Source of the DNA: Polaromonas eurypsychrophila
GTDB taxonomy: Bacteria > Pseudomonadota > Gammaproteobacteria > Burkholderiales > Burkholderiaceae_C
DNA: 64,000 bases
Direction: 5' to 3'
Assembly: GCF_014641715.1 (NCBI RefSeq)
Contig: NZ_BMIG01000009.1
Span: 117,591-181,590, forward strand
The position numbers and the translations under genes are program-made. The notes under the pieces are model-generated. The model saw only the letters and a list, made by a program, of their open reading frames with translations, was not told where the DNA came from and did no database searches. This document shows, piece by piece, positions 18,716 to 29,473 of this stretch. The number at the start of each line of letters is the position of its first letter. The stretch's first letter is position 1.

Positions 18716-20953
18716 TTAAGCGGTGAAAGCCGCCAGTGTCGCGTTCAAGGTCTTGCTCGGACGCATCACGATGTCCAGCTTGGCCAGGTCGGGCTGGTAG
18801 TAACCGCCAATGTCCACCGCCTTGCCCTGCACGGCCTGGAGTTCGGCGACGATGGCTTGCTCGTTCGTCGTCAATTGCTTGGCCAGCGGCGCGAACCGCG
18901 CAGCCAGGGCGGTGTCCTCGGTCTGTGCGGCCAGTTCCTGAGCCCAGTACATGGCCAGGTAAAACTGGCTGCCACGGTTGTCCAATTGACCGGTCTTCGG
19001 CGACGGATTTTTGTTGTTGTCGAGAAGCTTGCCGGTGGCGCCATCCAGCGTTTGGGCCAGAATCTTCGCCTGGGTATTGCCGGTCTTGATGCCGAGGTCT
19101 TCCAGCGACACAGCCAGCGCCAGGAATTCGCCCAGTGAGTCCCAGCGCAGGTGGTTCTCCTCAACCAGTTGCTGAACGTGCTTGGGGGCGGAGCCACCGG
19201 CACCGGTTTCATACATGCCGCCGCCGGCCATCAGGGGCACGATGGACAACATCTTGGCGCTGGTCCCCAGCTCCATGATGGGGAACAGGTCGGTCAGGTA
19301 GTCACGCAAGATGTTTCCGGTGGCGCTGATGGTGTCGAGCCCGCGCACAACGCGCTCCAGCGTGTAACGCATGGCACGCACCTGGCTCATGATCTGTATG
19401 TCCAGACCAGCCGTGTCGTGTTCGTGCAGGTACATCTTGACCTTGGTGATCATCTGCGCTTCATGCGGGCGGTAGGCATCCAGCCAGAACACCACCGGCA
19501 TACCGGAGTTGCGCGCGCGGGTCACAGCCAGCTTGACCCAGTCCCGAATCGCGGCGTCCTTGACCTGGCACATGCGCCAGATGTCGCCAGCTTCTACATT
19601 CTGGCTCAGCAGCACCTCGCCGGTGGACAGGTCAGTGATGTTCGCCACGCCGTCTTCTGCGATCTCGAAGGTTTTGTCGTGCGAACCGTATTCCTCGGCC
19701 TGCTGGGCCATCAGGCCCACATTGGGCACCGTGCCCATGGTCTTGGGATCGAACGCGCCGTGCCATTTGCAGAAGTTGATGATCTCCTGATAGATGCGGG
19801 CAAAGGTCGATTCAGGCATCACGGCCTTGACGTCCTTCAGACGGCCGTCGGCACCCCACATCTTGCCGCCGTTGCGGATGGCTGCGGGCATGGAGGCGTC
19901 CACGATGATGTCGTTGGGCGAATGAAAGTTGGTGATGCCCTTGGCCGAGTCCACCATGGCCAGTTCAGGCCGGCCTTCGTGGCAGGCGTGCAGGTCGCGC
20001 TTGATCTCGTCCTGCTTGCTTTGGGGCAAGGTGCCGATCTTGTTGTACAGATCGACCATGCCGTTGTTGACGTTGACGCCCAGTTCCTCGAACAGCTTGG
20101 CGTGCTTCTCGAACGCTTCCTTGTAGAAAATCTTCACGCAATGGCCGAACACGATGGGGTGCGATACCTTCATCATGGTCGCCTTCACGTGCAGCGAGAA
20201 CATCACACCGGTGTTGTGCGCGTCCTCGATCTCCTTCTCGTAAAACTCCACCAGTGCCTTTTTACTCATGAACATCGAGTCGATAATCTCGCGGTCCAGC
20301 AGCGCGACCTTGGGCTTGAGGACGATGGTCTTGCCGCTCTTGGCGATCAGCTCCATCTTGACTTCACGGGCGCGGTCCAGCGTGATCGACTTTTCGCCGT
20401 GGTAGAAGTCGCCGGCGTGCATGTGTGACACGTGCGAGCGCGAGGCCTGGCTCCAGTCGGCCATGCTATGCGGGTTCTTTCGCGCGTACTCCTTGACGGC
20501 TTTGGGCGCGCGGCGATCCGAATTGCCTTCCCGCAGGACAGGGTTCACGGCGCTGCCGGTGCACTTGTTGTAGCGCGTGCGTATGTCTTTTTCCTCATCA
20601 GTCTTGGGGGCTTCAGGGTAATCGGGGATCTTGTAACCCTTGCCCTGCAGTTCCTTGATCGCGTCCTTGAGCTGGGCTACCGATGCGCTGATGTTAGGCA
20701 ACTTGATGATGTTGGCTTGCGGCTTGAGTGTCAGTTTTCCCAGTTCCGTCAGAGTGTCGGCAACCCGTTGTTCCTCGCTCAGGCATTCCGGAAATTGCCC
20801 CAGAATCCGGCCAGCCACCGAAATATCGGCGGTTTCGACCTTGATGCCCGCAGGTGCTGTAAATGTGCGGACGATGGGCAGGAAAGCGCTCGTCGCCAGC
20901 AAGGGGGCTTCGTCGGTCAGCGTGTAAATGATGGTGGGTTGCTCGGTACTCAT
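18716..20953 (-). CDS. Isocitrate dehydrogenase [NADP+], monomeric type
   Basis: A 745-residue single-subunit IDH (the Azotobacter/Corynebacterium IDH-II type), unrelated in fold arrangement and length to the dimeric icd at 16216-17469. It carries out the same NADP-dependent oxidative decarboxylation of isocitrate. Characteristic stretches are [53 protein letters not shown] and the C-terminal [18 protein letters not shown]. The length matches the family. The N-terminus [17 protein letters not shown] is also typical. In some bacteria one of the two isozymes is cold- or growth-phase-regulated; nothing here shows which. Confidence 0.96.
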   Translation of the reverse strand: MSTEQPTIIYTLTDEAPLLATSAFLPIVRTFTAPAGIKVETADISVAGRILGQFPECLSEEQRVADTLTELGKLTLKPQANIIKLPNISASVAQLKDAIKELQGKGYKIPDYPEAPKTDEEKDIRTRYNKCTGSAVNPVLREGNSDRRAPKAVKEYARKNPHSMADWSQASRSHVSHMHAGDFYHGEKSITLDRAREVKMELIAKSGKTIVLKPKVALLDREIIDSMFMSKKALVEFYEKEIEDAHNTGVMFSLHVKATMMKVSHPIVFGHCVKIFYKEAFEKHAKLFEELGVNVNNGMVDLYNKIGTLPQSKQDEIKRDLHACHEGRPELAMVDSAKGITNFHSPNDIIVDASMPAAIRNGGKMWGADGRLKDVKAVMPESTFARIYQEIINFCKWHGAFDPKTMGTVPNVGLMAQQAEEYGSHDKTFEIAEDGVANITDLSTGEVLLSQNVEAGDIWRMCQVKDAAIRDWVKLAVTRARNSGMPVVFWLDAYRPHEAQMITKVKMYLHEHDTAGLDIQIMSQVRAMRYTLERVVRGLDTISATGNILRDYLTDLFPIMELGTSAKMLSIVPLMAGGGMYETGAGGSAPKHVQQLVEENHLRWDSLGEFLALAVSLEDLGIKTGNTQAKILAQTLDGATGKLLDNNKNPSPKTGQLDNRGSQFYLAMYWAQELAAQTEDTALAARFAPLAKQLTTNEQAIVAELQAVQGKAVDIGGYYQPDLAKLDIVMRPSKTLNATLAAFTA

Positions 20954-21131
20954 CGCTTATCTCCAGAACTGTTATGGGAACGTCACCGGCTGGGTCTCAG
21001 ACCGGCTGACATGATCGGATGGTGCCTGATTCCTTGAGGGAATGGGACCTGCCCTGTCACGCATTTTATGCAACGCAATGCCACGATACGAAATTACCTC
21101 GCTTGCGATGAACTTTATTTTTTATTCGGGC

Positions 21132-21167
21132 AAAAAAAAACCCGAATAAAATTTCGGGCTTTTTTTG
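21132..21167 (-). terminator. Intrinsic terminator after sodB
   Basis: On the minus strand CCCGAA-ATTTTA-TTCGGG is followed by a run of T residues, about 40 bases past the sodB stop. Confidence 0.85.
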
Positions 21168-21199
21168 AGGCGGCGGCGCAGCGGAAGCGCCGGGCAGAC

Positions 21200-21781
21200 T
21201 CAGGCGAAGTTGGCCGCCGCGAAGTCCCAATTCACCAGCTTGTCGAGAAAAGTCTCAACAAACTTCGGACGCATGTTGCGGTAGTCGATGTAGTAGGCGT
21301 GTTCCCAGACGTCCACGGTCATCAGCGCCTTGTCGGCAGTGGTCAGCGGTGTGCCAGCCGGGCCGGTGTTGACAATGTCCACGCTGCCGTCAGCCTTTTT
21401 CACCAGCCAGGTCCAGCCTGAACCGAAGTTGCCCACGGCCGACTTGATAAAGGCTTCCTTGAACGCGGCATAGGAGCCGAACTTGGCGTTGATGGCCGCA
21501 GCCAGCGCGCCAGAGGGTTCGCCACCGCCGGCAGGCTTCATGCAGCTCCAGAAAAAAGTGTGGTTCCAGATCTGGGCGGCATTGTTGTACACGCCGCCGC
21601 TGGATTTTTTGACGATCTCTTCGAGCGTCATGGCTTCGAATTCCGTGCCTTTTTGCAGGTTGTTGAGGTTTACCACATAGGCGTTGTGGTGCTTGCCGTG
21701 GTGGTACTCAAAGGCTTCCTGGCTGTAATCCGGCGCCAGGGCGTCGTTCGCGTAAGGCAGCGGGGGCAGTTTATGTTCCAT
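21200..21781 (-). CDS. sodB: Superoxide dismutase [Fe] SodB
   Basis: A 193-residue Fe/Mn-family superoxide dismutase. Metal ligands are visible: the His in [15 protein letters not shown] (N-terminal pair), the His in NHTFFWSCM, and Asp/His in [13 protein letters not shown]. The sequence [11 protein letters not shown] and the AAQIWNHTF pattern favour the iron type. No signal peptide, so cytoplasmic. xseA lies 70 bases upstream on the same strand. A strong terminator follows. Confidence 0.95.
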   Translation of the reverse strand: MEHKLPPLPYANDALAPDYSQEAFEYHHGKHHNAYVVNLNNLQKGTEFEAMTLEEIVKKSSGGVYNNAAQIWNHTFFWSCMKPAGGGEPSGALAAAINAKFGSYAAFKEAFIKSAVGNFGSGWTWLVKKADGSVDIVNTGPAGTPLTTADKALMTVDVWEHAYYIDYRNMRPKFVETFLDKLVNWDFAAANFA

Positions 21782-21851
21782 TGTTTTTTCCTTGTGGGTG
21801 TTGTGATGATGTTTCGATGATAAGGGTGGCGGTCCGAACCATTGTAAAAAA

Positions 21852-23177
21852 CTAAATCAGCCGCGCTGCCGAAACGGTCAAATCGACCTCGCCGTCAGCA
21901 AGGGTAGCGCGCAGGGCCTGGCCGGGCGCGGTGTCGGCGGCATGGGTCACCGCCTGGCCCTGCATGTCGGTGAGCCAGGCATAACCGCGTTGCAGCACCA
22001 GCGTCGGGTTCAGCGGCGCCAGCCGCAGTTGCGCGCGTTCCAGCCGGTGATGCTGGTGTTGAAGGGCTCGTTCAAGGACCTGGGGAAACGCCAGCCCCAA
22101 GACCTGCAAGGCATTTTTTTCGCGCTGGACGCCGGTATGCAGCGCGTGGCGCAGGCCTTGCGCGTGGCCCGCCAGGCGCGCATGCTGGCGCGTGACCAGG
22201 TGCGAGGGCCGGCTCAGACGTGCTGCCGCCCGGTCCAGCCGCTGGTTGCTGTCCTGAAGTTGCCGCTCGACACCGAAATGCAGCCGATCCTGCAGATCGT
22301 CCAGTTCCCCCAACCAGACCTTTTGCGGCTGGGCACACAGCTCGGCGGCGGCCGTGGGGGTCGGCGCGCGAAGGTCGGCACAAAAATCGGCAATCGTGAA
22401 GTCGGTCTCATGGCCGACACCGCAAACCACCGGCATAGGCGCGGCGACGATCAGGCGTGCCAGTTGTTCGTCGTTGAAGGCCAAGAGGTCTTCCATGGCG
22501 CCGCCGCCGCGCACCAGCAGCAGCACATCGACTTCGGCCCGTTCATAGGCCTTGCGCAAGGCCTGGCGCAAGGTTTCGGGCGCCTGCGCGCCCTGCACAC
22601 TGGCCGGGTAAATCACGACAGGGACATGCGGCGCGCGGCGTTGCAGTGCTGTCACCACGTCGTGCAGGGCCGCCGCGCCCAGAGAAGTCACCACGCCGAT
22701 GGCTTTGGGCAGCAGGGGCAGCTCCCGCTTGCGACCGGCATTGAACAAACCTTCGGCTTCGAGCTTGTTCTTGAGCTGCACAAATCGCTCGAACAGATTG
22801 CCTTCTCCGGCCTGCTGCATGGACTCAACCACCAGTTGCAGCTCGCCGCGCGGCTCATAAACACCGAGCCGCCCGCGCACTTCGACCAACTGCCCGTCGC
22901 GTGGCAAAAACTCCAGCAAGCCGGCAGCGCGCCGGAACATGGCGCAGCGTATCTGGCCTTTCTTGTCCTTCAGCGAAAAATAGCAATGACCACTGGCCGC
23001 ACGCGAAAACCCGCTGAGCTCGCCTTGCACGGCAACCGGGTTGAAACGCGCTTCCAGGCTGTCGGCAATGGCGCGCAGCAGCGAACCGACGGGCCAGACA
23101 CGCACACCAGCACGTCCCCCAACAGGTCTTTCAGCGTCGGAGAAAAACTCAGACACCGGCAAACCCCCTGATTCCAT
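21852..23177 (-). CDS. xseA: Exodeoxyribonuclease VII large subunit
   Basis: About 441 residues. The N-terminal OB-fold nucleic-acid-binding domain ([19 protein letters not shown] to [19 protein letters not shown]) is followed by the catalytic XseA domain ([60 protein letters not shown]) and a helical coiled-coil tail. With XseB it degrades single-stranded DNA to oligonucleotides. A longer reading frame begins with a TTG at 23243; I prefer ATG 23177 because GGAG lies ten bases upstream and the length then matches the family. Confidence 0.92.
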   Translation of the reverse strand: MESGGLPVSEFFSDAERPVGGRAGVRVWPVGSLLRAIADSLEARFNPVAVQGELSGFSRAASGHCYFSLKDKKGQIRCAMFRRAAGLLEFLPRDGQLVEVRGRLGVYEPRGELQLVVESMQQAGEGNLFERFVQLKNKLEAEGLFNAGRKRELPLLPKAIGVVTSLGAAALHDVVTALQRRAPHVPVVIYPASVQGAQAPETLRQALRKAYERAEVDVLLLVRGGGAMEDLLAFNDEQLARLIVAAPMPVVCGVGHETDFTIADFCADLRAPTPTAAAELCAQPQKVWLGELDDLQDRLHFGVERQLQDSNQRLDRAAARLSRPSHLVTRQHARLAGHAQGLRHALHTGVQREKNALQVLGLAFPQVLERALQHQHHRLERAQLRLAPLNPTLVLQRGYAWLTDMQGQAVTHAADTAPGQALRATLADGEVDLTVSAARLI

Positions 23178-23497
23178 GCGGGTAATACTCCACAGAGGCC
23201 CACCGGCAGAAGACAAAACCCGTGGTTTGCTGGGGAGATTCAAATAACTTGGTGTAAGCCATTGATTTTGAACAACTTTATTCTGCTCATTTTTTCATCG
23301 TTCTGTCACATGCACCATTTGGCGCGGCCTTGCGGCGTATCGCCGGCCACTTGCTCACAAAGTTATCCACAACTTCTGTGGGTTAGGTCCTACGAGTCGG
23401 CGGCAGATCCCCAGCCAACAGAAGCACAACGTCGGGCCGGGCACGTCGAGCGGGGTGGGCCATAATCCACAGCAATTATCAGCTTGGAGATTTGCCC
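23178..23497. promoter_or_regulatory. Divergent xseA/exbB intergenic region with DnaA-box-like 9-mers
   Basis: This 320-base stretch has no convincing gene. It contains a perfect DnaA consensus TTATCCACA at 23363-23371, an inverted relative TGTGGGTTA at 23377-23385 and TAATCCACA at 23463-23471, next to an AT-richer run at 23260-23310. Promoters for xseA (leftwards) and exbB (rightwards) should also lie here. Confidence 0.5.
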
Positions 23498-24136
23498 TTG
23501 TTTTCGATCATACAAGCCGCAGGCTGGCCGATCTGGCCCCTGATCGCCTGCTCGATTTTGGCGCTGGCGCTGGTTATCGAGCGTTTTAGCAGCCTGAAAA
23601 CCGCCAGGATCGCACCGCCCAAGTTGCTGGAGGAAGCCATCACCGTGTCACGCGGCGGCGTACCCGCCACCGACGTGGTGGCGCACCTGGAACAAAACTC
23701 CCTGCTTGGCGAGGTACTCGCCAGCGGTTTCCGGGCTCTCAACACCAACCCGCGCATCAGCGAAGAGGACTTGCGCTCGACGCTGGAAGGTGCCGGCCGG
23801 CGCGCCGCCCACACGCTGGAGCGTTACCTGGCGGCACTCGCCACAATTGCCTCGGCAGCGCCGCTGCTGGGCCTGCTGGGCACCGTGATCGGCATGATCG
23901 AGATTTTTGGCTCGCAGGCCGGCGGCGGCGGCGTGGCCAACGCCAGCAGCGGCAACCCGGCGCAACTGGCGCAAGGCATTTCGATTGCGCTGTACAACAC
24001 GGCCTTTGGACTGATCGTCGCTATTCCTGCGCTGATCTTCTGGCGCTATTTCCGGGCCCGTGTGGATGGCTACCTGCTGACCATGGAAATTGCCTCCGAG
24101 CGTTTTGTGCGGCATCTCAACACCCTGCGCAAATAA
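23498..24136 (+). CDS. exbB: ExbB/TolQ/MotA-family proton channel protein
   Basis: A 212-residue inner-membrane protein with three predicted helices: one near the N-terminus (WPIWPLIACSILALALVIE) and two in the MotA/TolQ/ExbB domain (ATIASAAPLLGLLGTVIGMIEIF and IALYNTAFGLIVAIPALIFW). With ExbD it couples the proton gradient to outer-membrane transport or envelope work. The likely start is the TTG at 23498, eight bases after GGAG, giving MFSIIQAAGW. exbD follows after a family C repeat, in an operon with lipid A and KDO genes. Confidence 0.9.
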   Translation: MFSIIQAAGWPIWPLIACSILALALVIERFSSLKTARIAPPKLLEEAITVSRGGVPATDVVAHLEQNSLLGEVLASGFRALNTNPRISEEDLRSTLEGAGRRAAHTLERYLAALATIASAAPLLGLLGTVIGMIEIFGSQAGGGGVANASSGNPAQLAQGISIALYNTAFGLIVAIPALIFWRYFRARVDGYLLTMEIASERFVRHLNTLRK

Positions 24137-24137
24137 T

Positions 24138-24240
24138 GGCCCCCACGCTTGTCGCTTCGCGTACATCGCTGCCCCCCGAGGGGGCGCATTTTTTCTTGGG
24201 GCGGCCAGGCGATAAAACCCCGTTCCCCACGGGGAGGCCG
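24138..24240 (+). repeat. Intercistronic repeat, family C copy 1
   Basis: Begins GGCCCCCACGCTT two bases after the exbB stop and includes the CCCCCCGAGGGGG hairpin and CTTGGGGCGGCC. It separates exbB from exbD. Other copies lie at 37484-37585, 52019-52117 and 54849-54948. Confidence 0.75.
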
Positions 24241-24242
24241 TC

Positions 24243-24671
24243 ATGAACTTCCGCAGAAGCTCCCGGGATGAGCCGGAGATCAACCTGATTCCCTTCATCG
24301 ACGTGCTGCTGGTCGTGCTGATTTTCCTGATGCTGTCGACCACCTACAGCAAGTTCACCGAGCTGCAGATCAAGCTGCCGGTGGCCGACGCCGACCAGCA
24401 GCGCGATTACCTTAAGGAAGTGATCGTCGCCGTCAGCAGTGACGGCCGTTACATGGTCAGCAAGCTGCCGGTGGATGGCCGCAGCATCGAGGCATTGAGC
24501 GCTGCCCTGACCGCGGCGGCAAAAGCAGGCAAAGACAGCGTGATCATCATCAGCGCCGATGCCAGCGCCAGCCACCAGTCGGTGATCACGGTGATGGAAG
24601 CGGCCCGGCGCAGTGGTCTGACCCAGATCACCTTTGCAACCCAGAGCGCGGCCCAGGCCGGCGCGAAATAA
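24243..24671 (+). CDS. exbD: ExbD/TolR-family biopolymer transport protein
   Basis: A 142-residue protein with one N-terminal transmembrane helix (about residues 18-38, [20 protein letters not shown], including the Asp conserved for proton transfer) and a periplasmic domain. The family's ending [20 protein letters not shown] is present. It works with the ExbB encoded just upstream. The start ATG at 24243 follows GGAGG. The lpxK start codon comes three bases after the stop. Confidence 0.92.
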   Translation: MNFRRSSRDEPEINLIPFIDVLLVVLIFLMLSTTYSKFTELQIKLPVADADQQRDYLKEVIVAVSSDGRYMVSKLPVDGRSIEALSAALTAAAKAGKDSVIIISADASASHQSVITVMEAARRSGLTQITFATQSAAQAGAK

Positions 24672-24673
24672 AC

Positions 24674-25714
24674 GTGGAAACGCTGCTGCAGCGGACCTGG
24701 CTGCGGCGCGGTCCCGCGGCCCGCCTGCTGTGGCCGGTGGCGCTGCTGTTCGGCGTGCTGGTGCGCCTGCGCCGCGCCCTGTACCAGGCAAACCTTTTGC
24801 ACTCCGACAAAATGCCTGTTCCCGTCGTGGTGGTCGGCAATGTGGTGGCCGGCGGCGCTGGCAAGACGCCCACGGTGATCGCGTTGGTACAGCATTTGCA
24901 GGCGGCCGGCCTGCGTGCCGGCGTGGTCTCGCGCGGCTATGGGCGCAGCAGCGATGACTGCCTGGAGGTGTTGCCGGAGACCTCGCCGCAACACTCGGGC
25001 GATGAACCCGCGCTGATCCGGCGCGCCACGCAGGCCCCGGTGTTCGTGGCTGCGCGCCGCGTTGATGCCGCTCGCGCCCTGCTGGCCGCCCATCCGTCCA
25101 CACAGGTGATCGTCTGCGACGACGGCTTGCAACATTACGCGCTGCAGCGCGACATCGAGATTGCCGTCTTTGACGAACGCGGCGCCGGCAACGGCTGGCT
25201 GCTGCCGGCTGGCCCGCTGCGCGAACCCTGGCCGGAACGCCTGCAGCGGGGTGTTGGCCCGGACGGGCACGGCATCGACCTGGTGCTGCACACCGGCGCC
25301 GTGCCTGCCTTCGGCGGCTTCCGCTCCACCCGGCGGCTGGCCGACCATGCACTGCGCGCCGACGGCAGCCGTGTAGCCTTGGACAGCCTGGCCGGAACCG
25401 CACTGATTGCGCTGGCCGGCATTGCCAGACCCCAGGCCTTTTTTGGCATGCTCCAGGCCCAAGGCTTGAACTTGGCGGAGACGCGGTCGCTTCCCGATCA
25501 CTATGATTTTGATAGCTATCCACGACCGTCCGACATGGGCTACACGCTTATTTGTACCGAAAAAGACGGCGTCAAGCTGTTTTCCCGGCAAACCGACGCC
25601 TTGGCTGTGCCGCTGGTGTTTGAACCTGAGCCGGCTTTTTTTGCAGCCTTCGACGCCTTGCTGGCGCACCGGCTTTCTCCATTACCATCGTCCCATGGAC
25701 ACCAAACTGCTTGA
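24674..25714 (+). CDS. lpxK: Tetraacyldisaccharide 4'-kinase
   Basis: A 346-residue membrane-associated kinase that phosphorylates the lipid A precursor at the 4' position. The Walker-type loop is [26 protein letters not shown] and [10 protein letters not shown] are also family signatures, and TEKDGVKL near the C-terminus matches the conserved TEKDAVK. The start is a GTG. Residues about 276-290 are encoded by a family A repeat (25501-25543, antisense orientation) read in frame just before TEKD. The 3' end overlaps the Trm112 gene by 20 bases. Confidence 0.94.
   Translation: METLLQRTWLRRGPAARLLWPVALLFGVLVRLRRALYQANLLHSDKMPVPVVVVGNVVAGGAGKTPTVIALVQHLQAAGLRAGVVSRGYGRSSDDCLEVLPETSPQHSGDEPALIRRATQAPVFVAARRVDAARALLAAHPSTQVIVCDDGLQHYALQRDIEIAVFDERGAGNGWLLPAGPLREPWPERLQRGVGPDGHGIDLVLHTGAVPAFGGFRSTRRLADHALRADGSRVALDSLAGTALIALAGIARPQAFFGMLQAQGLNLAETRSLPDHYDFDSYPRPSDMGYTLICTEKDGVKLFSRQTDALAVPLVFEPEPAFFAAFDALLAHRLSPLPSSHGHQTA
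25501..25543 (-). repeat. Family A repeat copy 5, inside lpxK
   Basis: On the minus strand it begins GTAGCCCATG and ends in ATAGCTATCAAAATCATAG. It keeps the lpxK frame open. Confidence 0.8.
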
Positions 25715-25877
25715 ACTGCTGGTCTGCCCTGTGACCAAGGGCCCGCTTGATTACAACCGTGAAAAACAGGAACTCGTCTCGCGCAGTGCGCGCCTGGCTT
25801 ACCCGATACGCGACGGCCTGCCGGTGATGCTGGAAAACCAGGCCCGCGTGCTGACTGACGAGGAACTCGGGCTTTGA
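25695..25877 (+). CDS. Trm112 family protein (YcaR-like)
   Basis: A 60-residue protein of the Trm112/YcaR family: [20 protein letters not shown] then a short zinc-ribbon-like beta fold (only one of the usual Cys pairs is visible) and the end [13 protein letters not shown]. It is typically found between lpxK and kdsB in proteobacteria, as here. Bacterial members may be activators of methyltransferases; the partner is unknown. It overlaps the end of lpxK by 20 bases and precedes kdsB by ten, so it is part of the operon. Confidence 0.9.
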   Translation: MDTKLLELLVCPVTKGPLDYNREKQELVSRSARLAYPIRDGLPVMLENQARVLTDEELGL

Positions 25878-25887
25878 TCGTCGCGGT

Positions 25888-26646
25888 ATGAGTTTTACCG
25901 TCCTCATCCCCGCCCGCCTTGCCTCCACCCGACTGCCCGACAAGCCACTGGCCGACATCGCCGGCATTCCGATGGTTGTGCGCGTAGCGCAGCGTGCCCT
26001 CCTGAGCGCGGCCGCCCGTGTCGTGGTGGCCACGGACAGCCCGCGCATTGCCGAAGCCTGCGCGGCCTTCCAGGTGCCCGCGGTTTTGACCCGCGCCGAC
26101 CACCCCAGCGGCAGCGACCGCCTGGCCGAAGCCTGCGATCTGCTGCAACTCGGCGATGACGAGGTTGTCGTCAATGTGCAGGGTGACGAACCGCTGATTG
26201 ATCCCGACCTGATTGATGCGGTGGCTGGCCTGCTCGCCGACCGGCCCGACTGCGCCATGAGTACGGCCGCACACGCGATCAACACGCTGGCGGACCTGCA
26301 CAACCCGAATGTGGTCAAGGTAGTGCTCGACGCACGCAACACCGCGCTCTACTTCAGCCGCTCGCCGATTCCCGCCGCCCGCGATGCCAACGGCCAGACT
26401 TGGTGGGACGCAGGCGGCGCGCTACCGCCACCGCTGCGCCATGTCGGCATTTACGCCTACCGCACTGGCTTCCTGCGCCAGTTTCCGAAACTGCCGCAAG
26501 CGCCGCTGGAGCAGCTTGAGGCGCTGGAACAGTTGCGCGCGCTTTGGCACGGCCACCGCATCGCGGTGCACATCAGCGCCCAAATGCCCGGCCCCGGCGT
26601 GGACACGCCCGAGGATCTGGAGCGCGTGCGTCGGCTGTTTATGTAA
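25888..26646 (+). CDS. kdsB: 3-deoxy-manno-octulosonate cytidylyltransferase
   Basis: A 252-residue cytoplasmic enzyme that activates KDO with CTP for lipopolysaccharide core synthesis. The N-terminal nucleotide-binding motif is [17 protein letters not shown]; the family motifs [27 protein letters not shown] and [12 protein letters not shown] all appear. It lies in the lpxK-trm112-kdsB-adk cluster. Confidence 0.95.
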   Translation: MSFTVLIPARLASTRLPDKPLADIAGIPMVVRVAQRALLSAAARVVVATDSPRIAEACAAFQVPAVLTRADHPSGSDRLAEACDLLQLGDDEVVVNVQGDEPLIDPDLIDAVAGLLADRPDCAMSTAAHAINTLADLHNPNVVKVVLDARNTALYFSRSPIPAARDANGQTWWDAGGALPPPLRHVGIYAYRTGFLRQFPKLPQAPLEQLEALEQLRALWHGHRIAVHISAQMPGPGVDTPEDLERVRRLFM

Positions 26647-26677
26647 GCCTGTGGCACGGCACGCATGCTATCCTTGA

Positions 26678-27412
<735 letters not shown>

Positions 27413-27430
27413 GCGTTCACTTCTGCAAAA

Positions 27431-27458
27431 AAAAGGCCGTCAACTGACGGCCTTTTTT
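27431..27458. terminator. Bidirectional terminator between adk and the DUF6152 gene
   Basis: AAAAGGCCGTC pairs with GACGGCCTTTT around a four-base loop, followed by T residues on the plus strand and A residues upstream that act as a T run on the minus strand. Confidence 0.85.
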
Positions 27459-27480
27459 AATGCTAGCTGCTGCCGCGCCT

Positions 27481-27960
27481 TCAGGCCGGACTGGAGCGCA
27501 ACCCGTAGACCTTGCCGTCGGCAAACAGGTATTCAACGCGCAGGATGGCTTCACCCTTCTCGCCGGTAAAGGTAAAACCCAAAAGCGCAACCTGCGCGCC
27601 AGCCTTGATCTCGGCCACATTCCAGGCCTGCATGCGTGTCAACGGCGCCAGCTCGATCTCCCAGCGTTTGTCCTTACGCATGGGCACCACGGCTTTGGCC
27701 AGCAGAGCCTTGCCGTCCACCGGCGCGCTCTGCGCGGGCAGGACCCGCTGCGCCAGATCTGCGGGCAGTTTGAGATTGGGCGAGACCTCGAGCTCGAGTT
27801 CGGCATGCGGATTGCGCCACATCGACTTGATCACCCTGCCTTCGAGATAAATTGGTCGGTCCTGGTCAAAACTGCTCCAGCCGTGGTGAGCTTGGGCCCA
27901 GGAGGCGGTGCCCGCCACGGGTAGGGCCAGGGAGACTTTCAGCAGATCACGTCGCTTCAT
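27481..27960 (-). CDS. DUF6152 family exported protein
   Basis: A 159-residue protein with a twin-arginine-like leader (MKRRDLLKVSLALPVAG ... AQA). The rest is a small beta domain that begins HHGWSSFDQDRPIYLEGRV, the pattern of DUF6152, an uncharacterised periplasmic family. The HH pair straight after the leader peptidase site could bind metal, but that is only a guess. It is 24 bases after the preceding membrane-protein gene on the same strand, and a terminator follows it. Confidence 0.75.
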   Translation of the reverse strand: MKRRDLLKVSLALPVAGTASWAQAHHGWSSFDQDRPIYLEGRVIKSMWRNPHAELELEVSPNLKLPADLAQRVLPAQSAPVDGKALLAKAVVPMRKDKRWEIELAPLTRMQAWNVAEIKAGAQVALLGFTFTGEKGEAILRVEYLFADGKVYGLRSSPA

Positions 27961-27984
27961 CTTTATCTCCTTCGTCGGTTCAAT

Positions 27985-28404
27985 TTACACATACGCAATC
28001 CATCGGCCACAGGCAACCACCGCCAGCCAGATCAGCGTGGACACCGCCATCTGTGCCCGCGCCAAGCCATCGAGTTTGTCCAGCGAGCCGCGACCATGAA
28101 ACCAGGCTGCATTACAACCCGCCGCCAATAACAGCAGCATCTTCAGGGTGAAAGCCCGGTTGGCCAGCAACTCGGCCGGCTGCGAGGCAAACATCAGAAG
28201 GCCGGACGCGGCCACCACCGAAAAGCCGGCCAGGGCGATGCCCAGGCTCAGCCGCGACAAGGCCTTCACCGGCAAGTCGGCGCCGAGACCGAACACCCGC
28301 AGCTCCAGCAGCACCAGATTGCCCAGCAGCAGCGCGATGCCGATGATGTGCACCACCTCCAGCGCCGGATAGGCCCAGACATGGGAACGCAGCGACTCGA
28401 ACAT
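27985..28404 (-). CDS. Small integral membrane protein
   Basis: A 139-residue protein with four predicted membrane helices (about residues 15-35, 50-72, 85-102 and 117-137). It resembles the small four-helix membrane proteins that often accompany DUF6152 genes (DUF2214/DUF6644-like), with conserved His in VVHIIGIALLLGN. Function unknown; a heme-binding or electron-transfer role is conceivable but not shown. Its ATG follows the asparaginase stop by a single base, so translation is coupled. Confidence 0.7.
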   Translation of the reverse strand: MFESLRSHVWAYPALEVVHIIGIALLLGNLVLLELRVFGLGADLPVKALSRLSLGIALAGFSVVAASGLLMFASQPAELLANRAFTLKMLLLLAAGCNAAWFHGRGSLDKLDGLARAQMAVSTLIWLAVVACGRWIAYV

Positions 28405-28405
28405 C

Positions 28406-29380
28406 TCAGGCGGGGACCATGAACGCCAGCATCAACGCCACGCGCGCCTTGACCGGGGTAAGGCCCAGCGAGTCGGCGATCCGATCATGCGGTTTTGGAA
28501 TCACCCGCCCTTCGAGGCAGCGCGTCGCCCGGACCACGCGCACGCCGCACGCCTGCGCCTCCAGCAAGGCAGCCTCCAGCGCATGGTGCAGCGTGCCGTT
28601 GCCGGTGCCCGCCACCACCAGTCCCTGCGCCCCATCGGCCACAAGCGCGCGCACGGCGCGGCCGTCGGCGCCGGCGTAGTTCATGACGATCTCCACACGC
28701 GGCCAAGTCAGATCGCTGTTCTCATTCGTGATTTTTGTAGCTGCCTGCGCCCACTTTGTAGATGCTGCAGGCCAATTTCTCAATAAACGCAAGCGGCCCT
28801 CCTCGACGTAGCCGAGAGGGCCGGCATCGCCGGAACTGAAGGCATCCAGTCGGTAGGTATGGACCTTTTGCACATCGAAAGCGCTGTGGATGGCACCGGC
28901 GCAGACCGCCACCACACCGCGCGCCCCAGCGTGCGACGCGACAGCCACGGCGTCCAGCATGTTTTGCGGCCCATCGGGCGCCAGCGACGTGGCCGGACGC
29001 ATCGCGCAGGTCAGGACCACCGGTTTTTGGGGATCCAGCACCGTCTGCAGAAAAAACGCGGTTTCCTCCAGCGTATCAGTGCCGTGCGTGATAACCATGC
29101 CTTGCACCTCGTCCTGCGCCAGCCAGTACGCCACCCGCTGCGCCAGCGCACGCCAGATACCAAAGTCCATGTCTTTACTGTCAACCTGCGCCACCTGCTC
29201 GCTGAGAAGTTCAAAGGGGCTGTTCACCAGCGCAGACAGTGCAGCAACAAGCTGGCCAATACCGACCTGCGCCGCGGTGTAGCCAAGGTTGTCGCTGGCC
29301 TGGGCCGCAGTGCCGGCAATCGTTCCGCCAGTGCCGAGAATCACGATCTTTTTTTTGTTCGTTTCGCCTGACACTTGCAT
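28406..29380 (-). CDS. L-asparaginase (type I/II fold)
   Basis: A 324-residue asparaginase/glutaminase. The first catalytic motif is [12 protein letters not shown], the second [13 protein letters not shown] with the Thr/Asp/Lys-equivalent positions. No signal peptide, so cytoplasmic. Residues about 205-219 are encoded by a family A repeat read in frame, in the loop between WPA and NSDLTWP. A GTG at 29374 has a better-spaced AAGGA than the ATG at 29380 and could be the real start. It is divergent from lexA across a 93-base region carrying two SOS boxes, and leads an operon with the membrane protein and DUF6152 genes. Confidence 0.9.
   Translation of the reverse strand: MQVSGETNKKKIVILGTGGTIAGTAAQASDNLGYTAAQVGIGQLVAALSALVNSPFELLSEQVAQVDSKDMDFGIWRALAQRVAYWLAQDEVQGMVITHGTDTLEETAFFLQTVLDPQKPVVLTCAMRPATSLAPDGPQNMLDAVAVASHAGARGVVAVCAGAIHSAFDVQKVHTYRLDAFSSGDAGPLGYVEEGRLRLLRNWPAASTKWAQAATKITNENSDLTWPRVEIVMNYAGADGRAVRALVADGAQGLVVAGTGNGTLHHALEAALLEAQACGVRVVRATRCLEGRVIPKPHDRIADSLGLTPVKARVALMLAFMVPA
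28726..28766 (-). repeat. Family A repeat copy 6, inside the asparaginase gene
   Basis: In the sense of the gene it starts CAGCATCTACAAAG, then GGCGCAGGCAGCTACAAAAA. The closing hairpin arm is partly lost. It encodes residues about 205-219. Confidence 0.7.
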
Positions 29381-29391
29381 TCCTTAAAAAA

Positions 29392-29426
29392 CTGGATGAA
29401 AATACAGCTACTGGATATTAAAACAG
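29392..29426. promoter_or_regulatory. Two tandem LexA (SOS) boxes
   Basis: CTGGATGAAAATACAG at 29392-29407 and CTGGATATTAAAACAG at 29411-29426 each match CTG-N10-CAG (CTGT-N8-ACAG with one change), 19 bases apart. They lie between divergent lexA and the asparaginase gene, as expected for LexA autoregulation. Confidence 0.75.
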
Positions 29427-29473
29427 CTTTGGCCAATTCCCCCGTGGTCACTGTTTACCAAGGAGCCTACGCC

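Noticed and set aside
23363..23471. A chromosomal origin of replication
   Set aside because: Three 9-mers without dnaA, dnaN, gidA or rpmH nearby are not enough; kept only as a weak finding.
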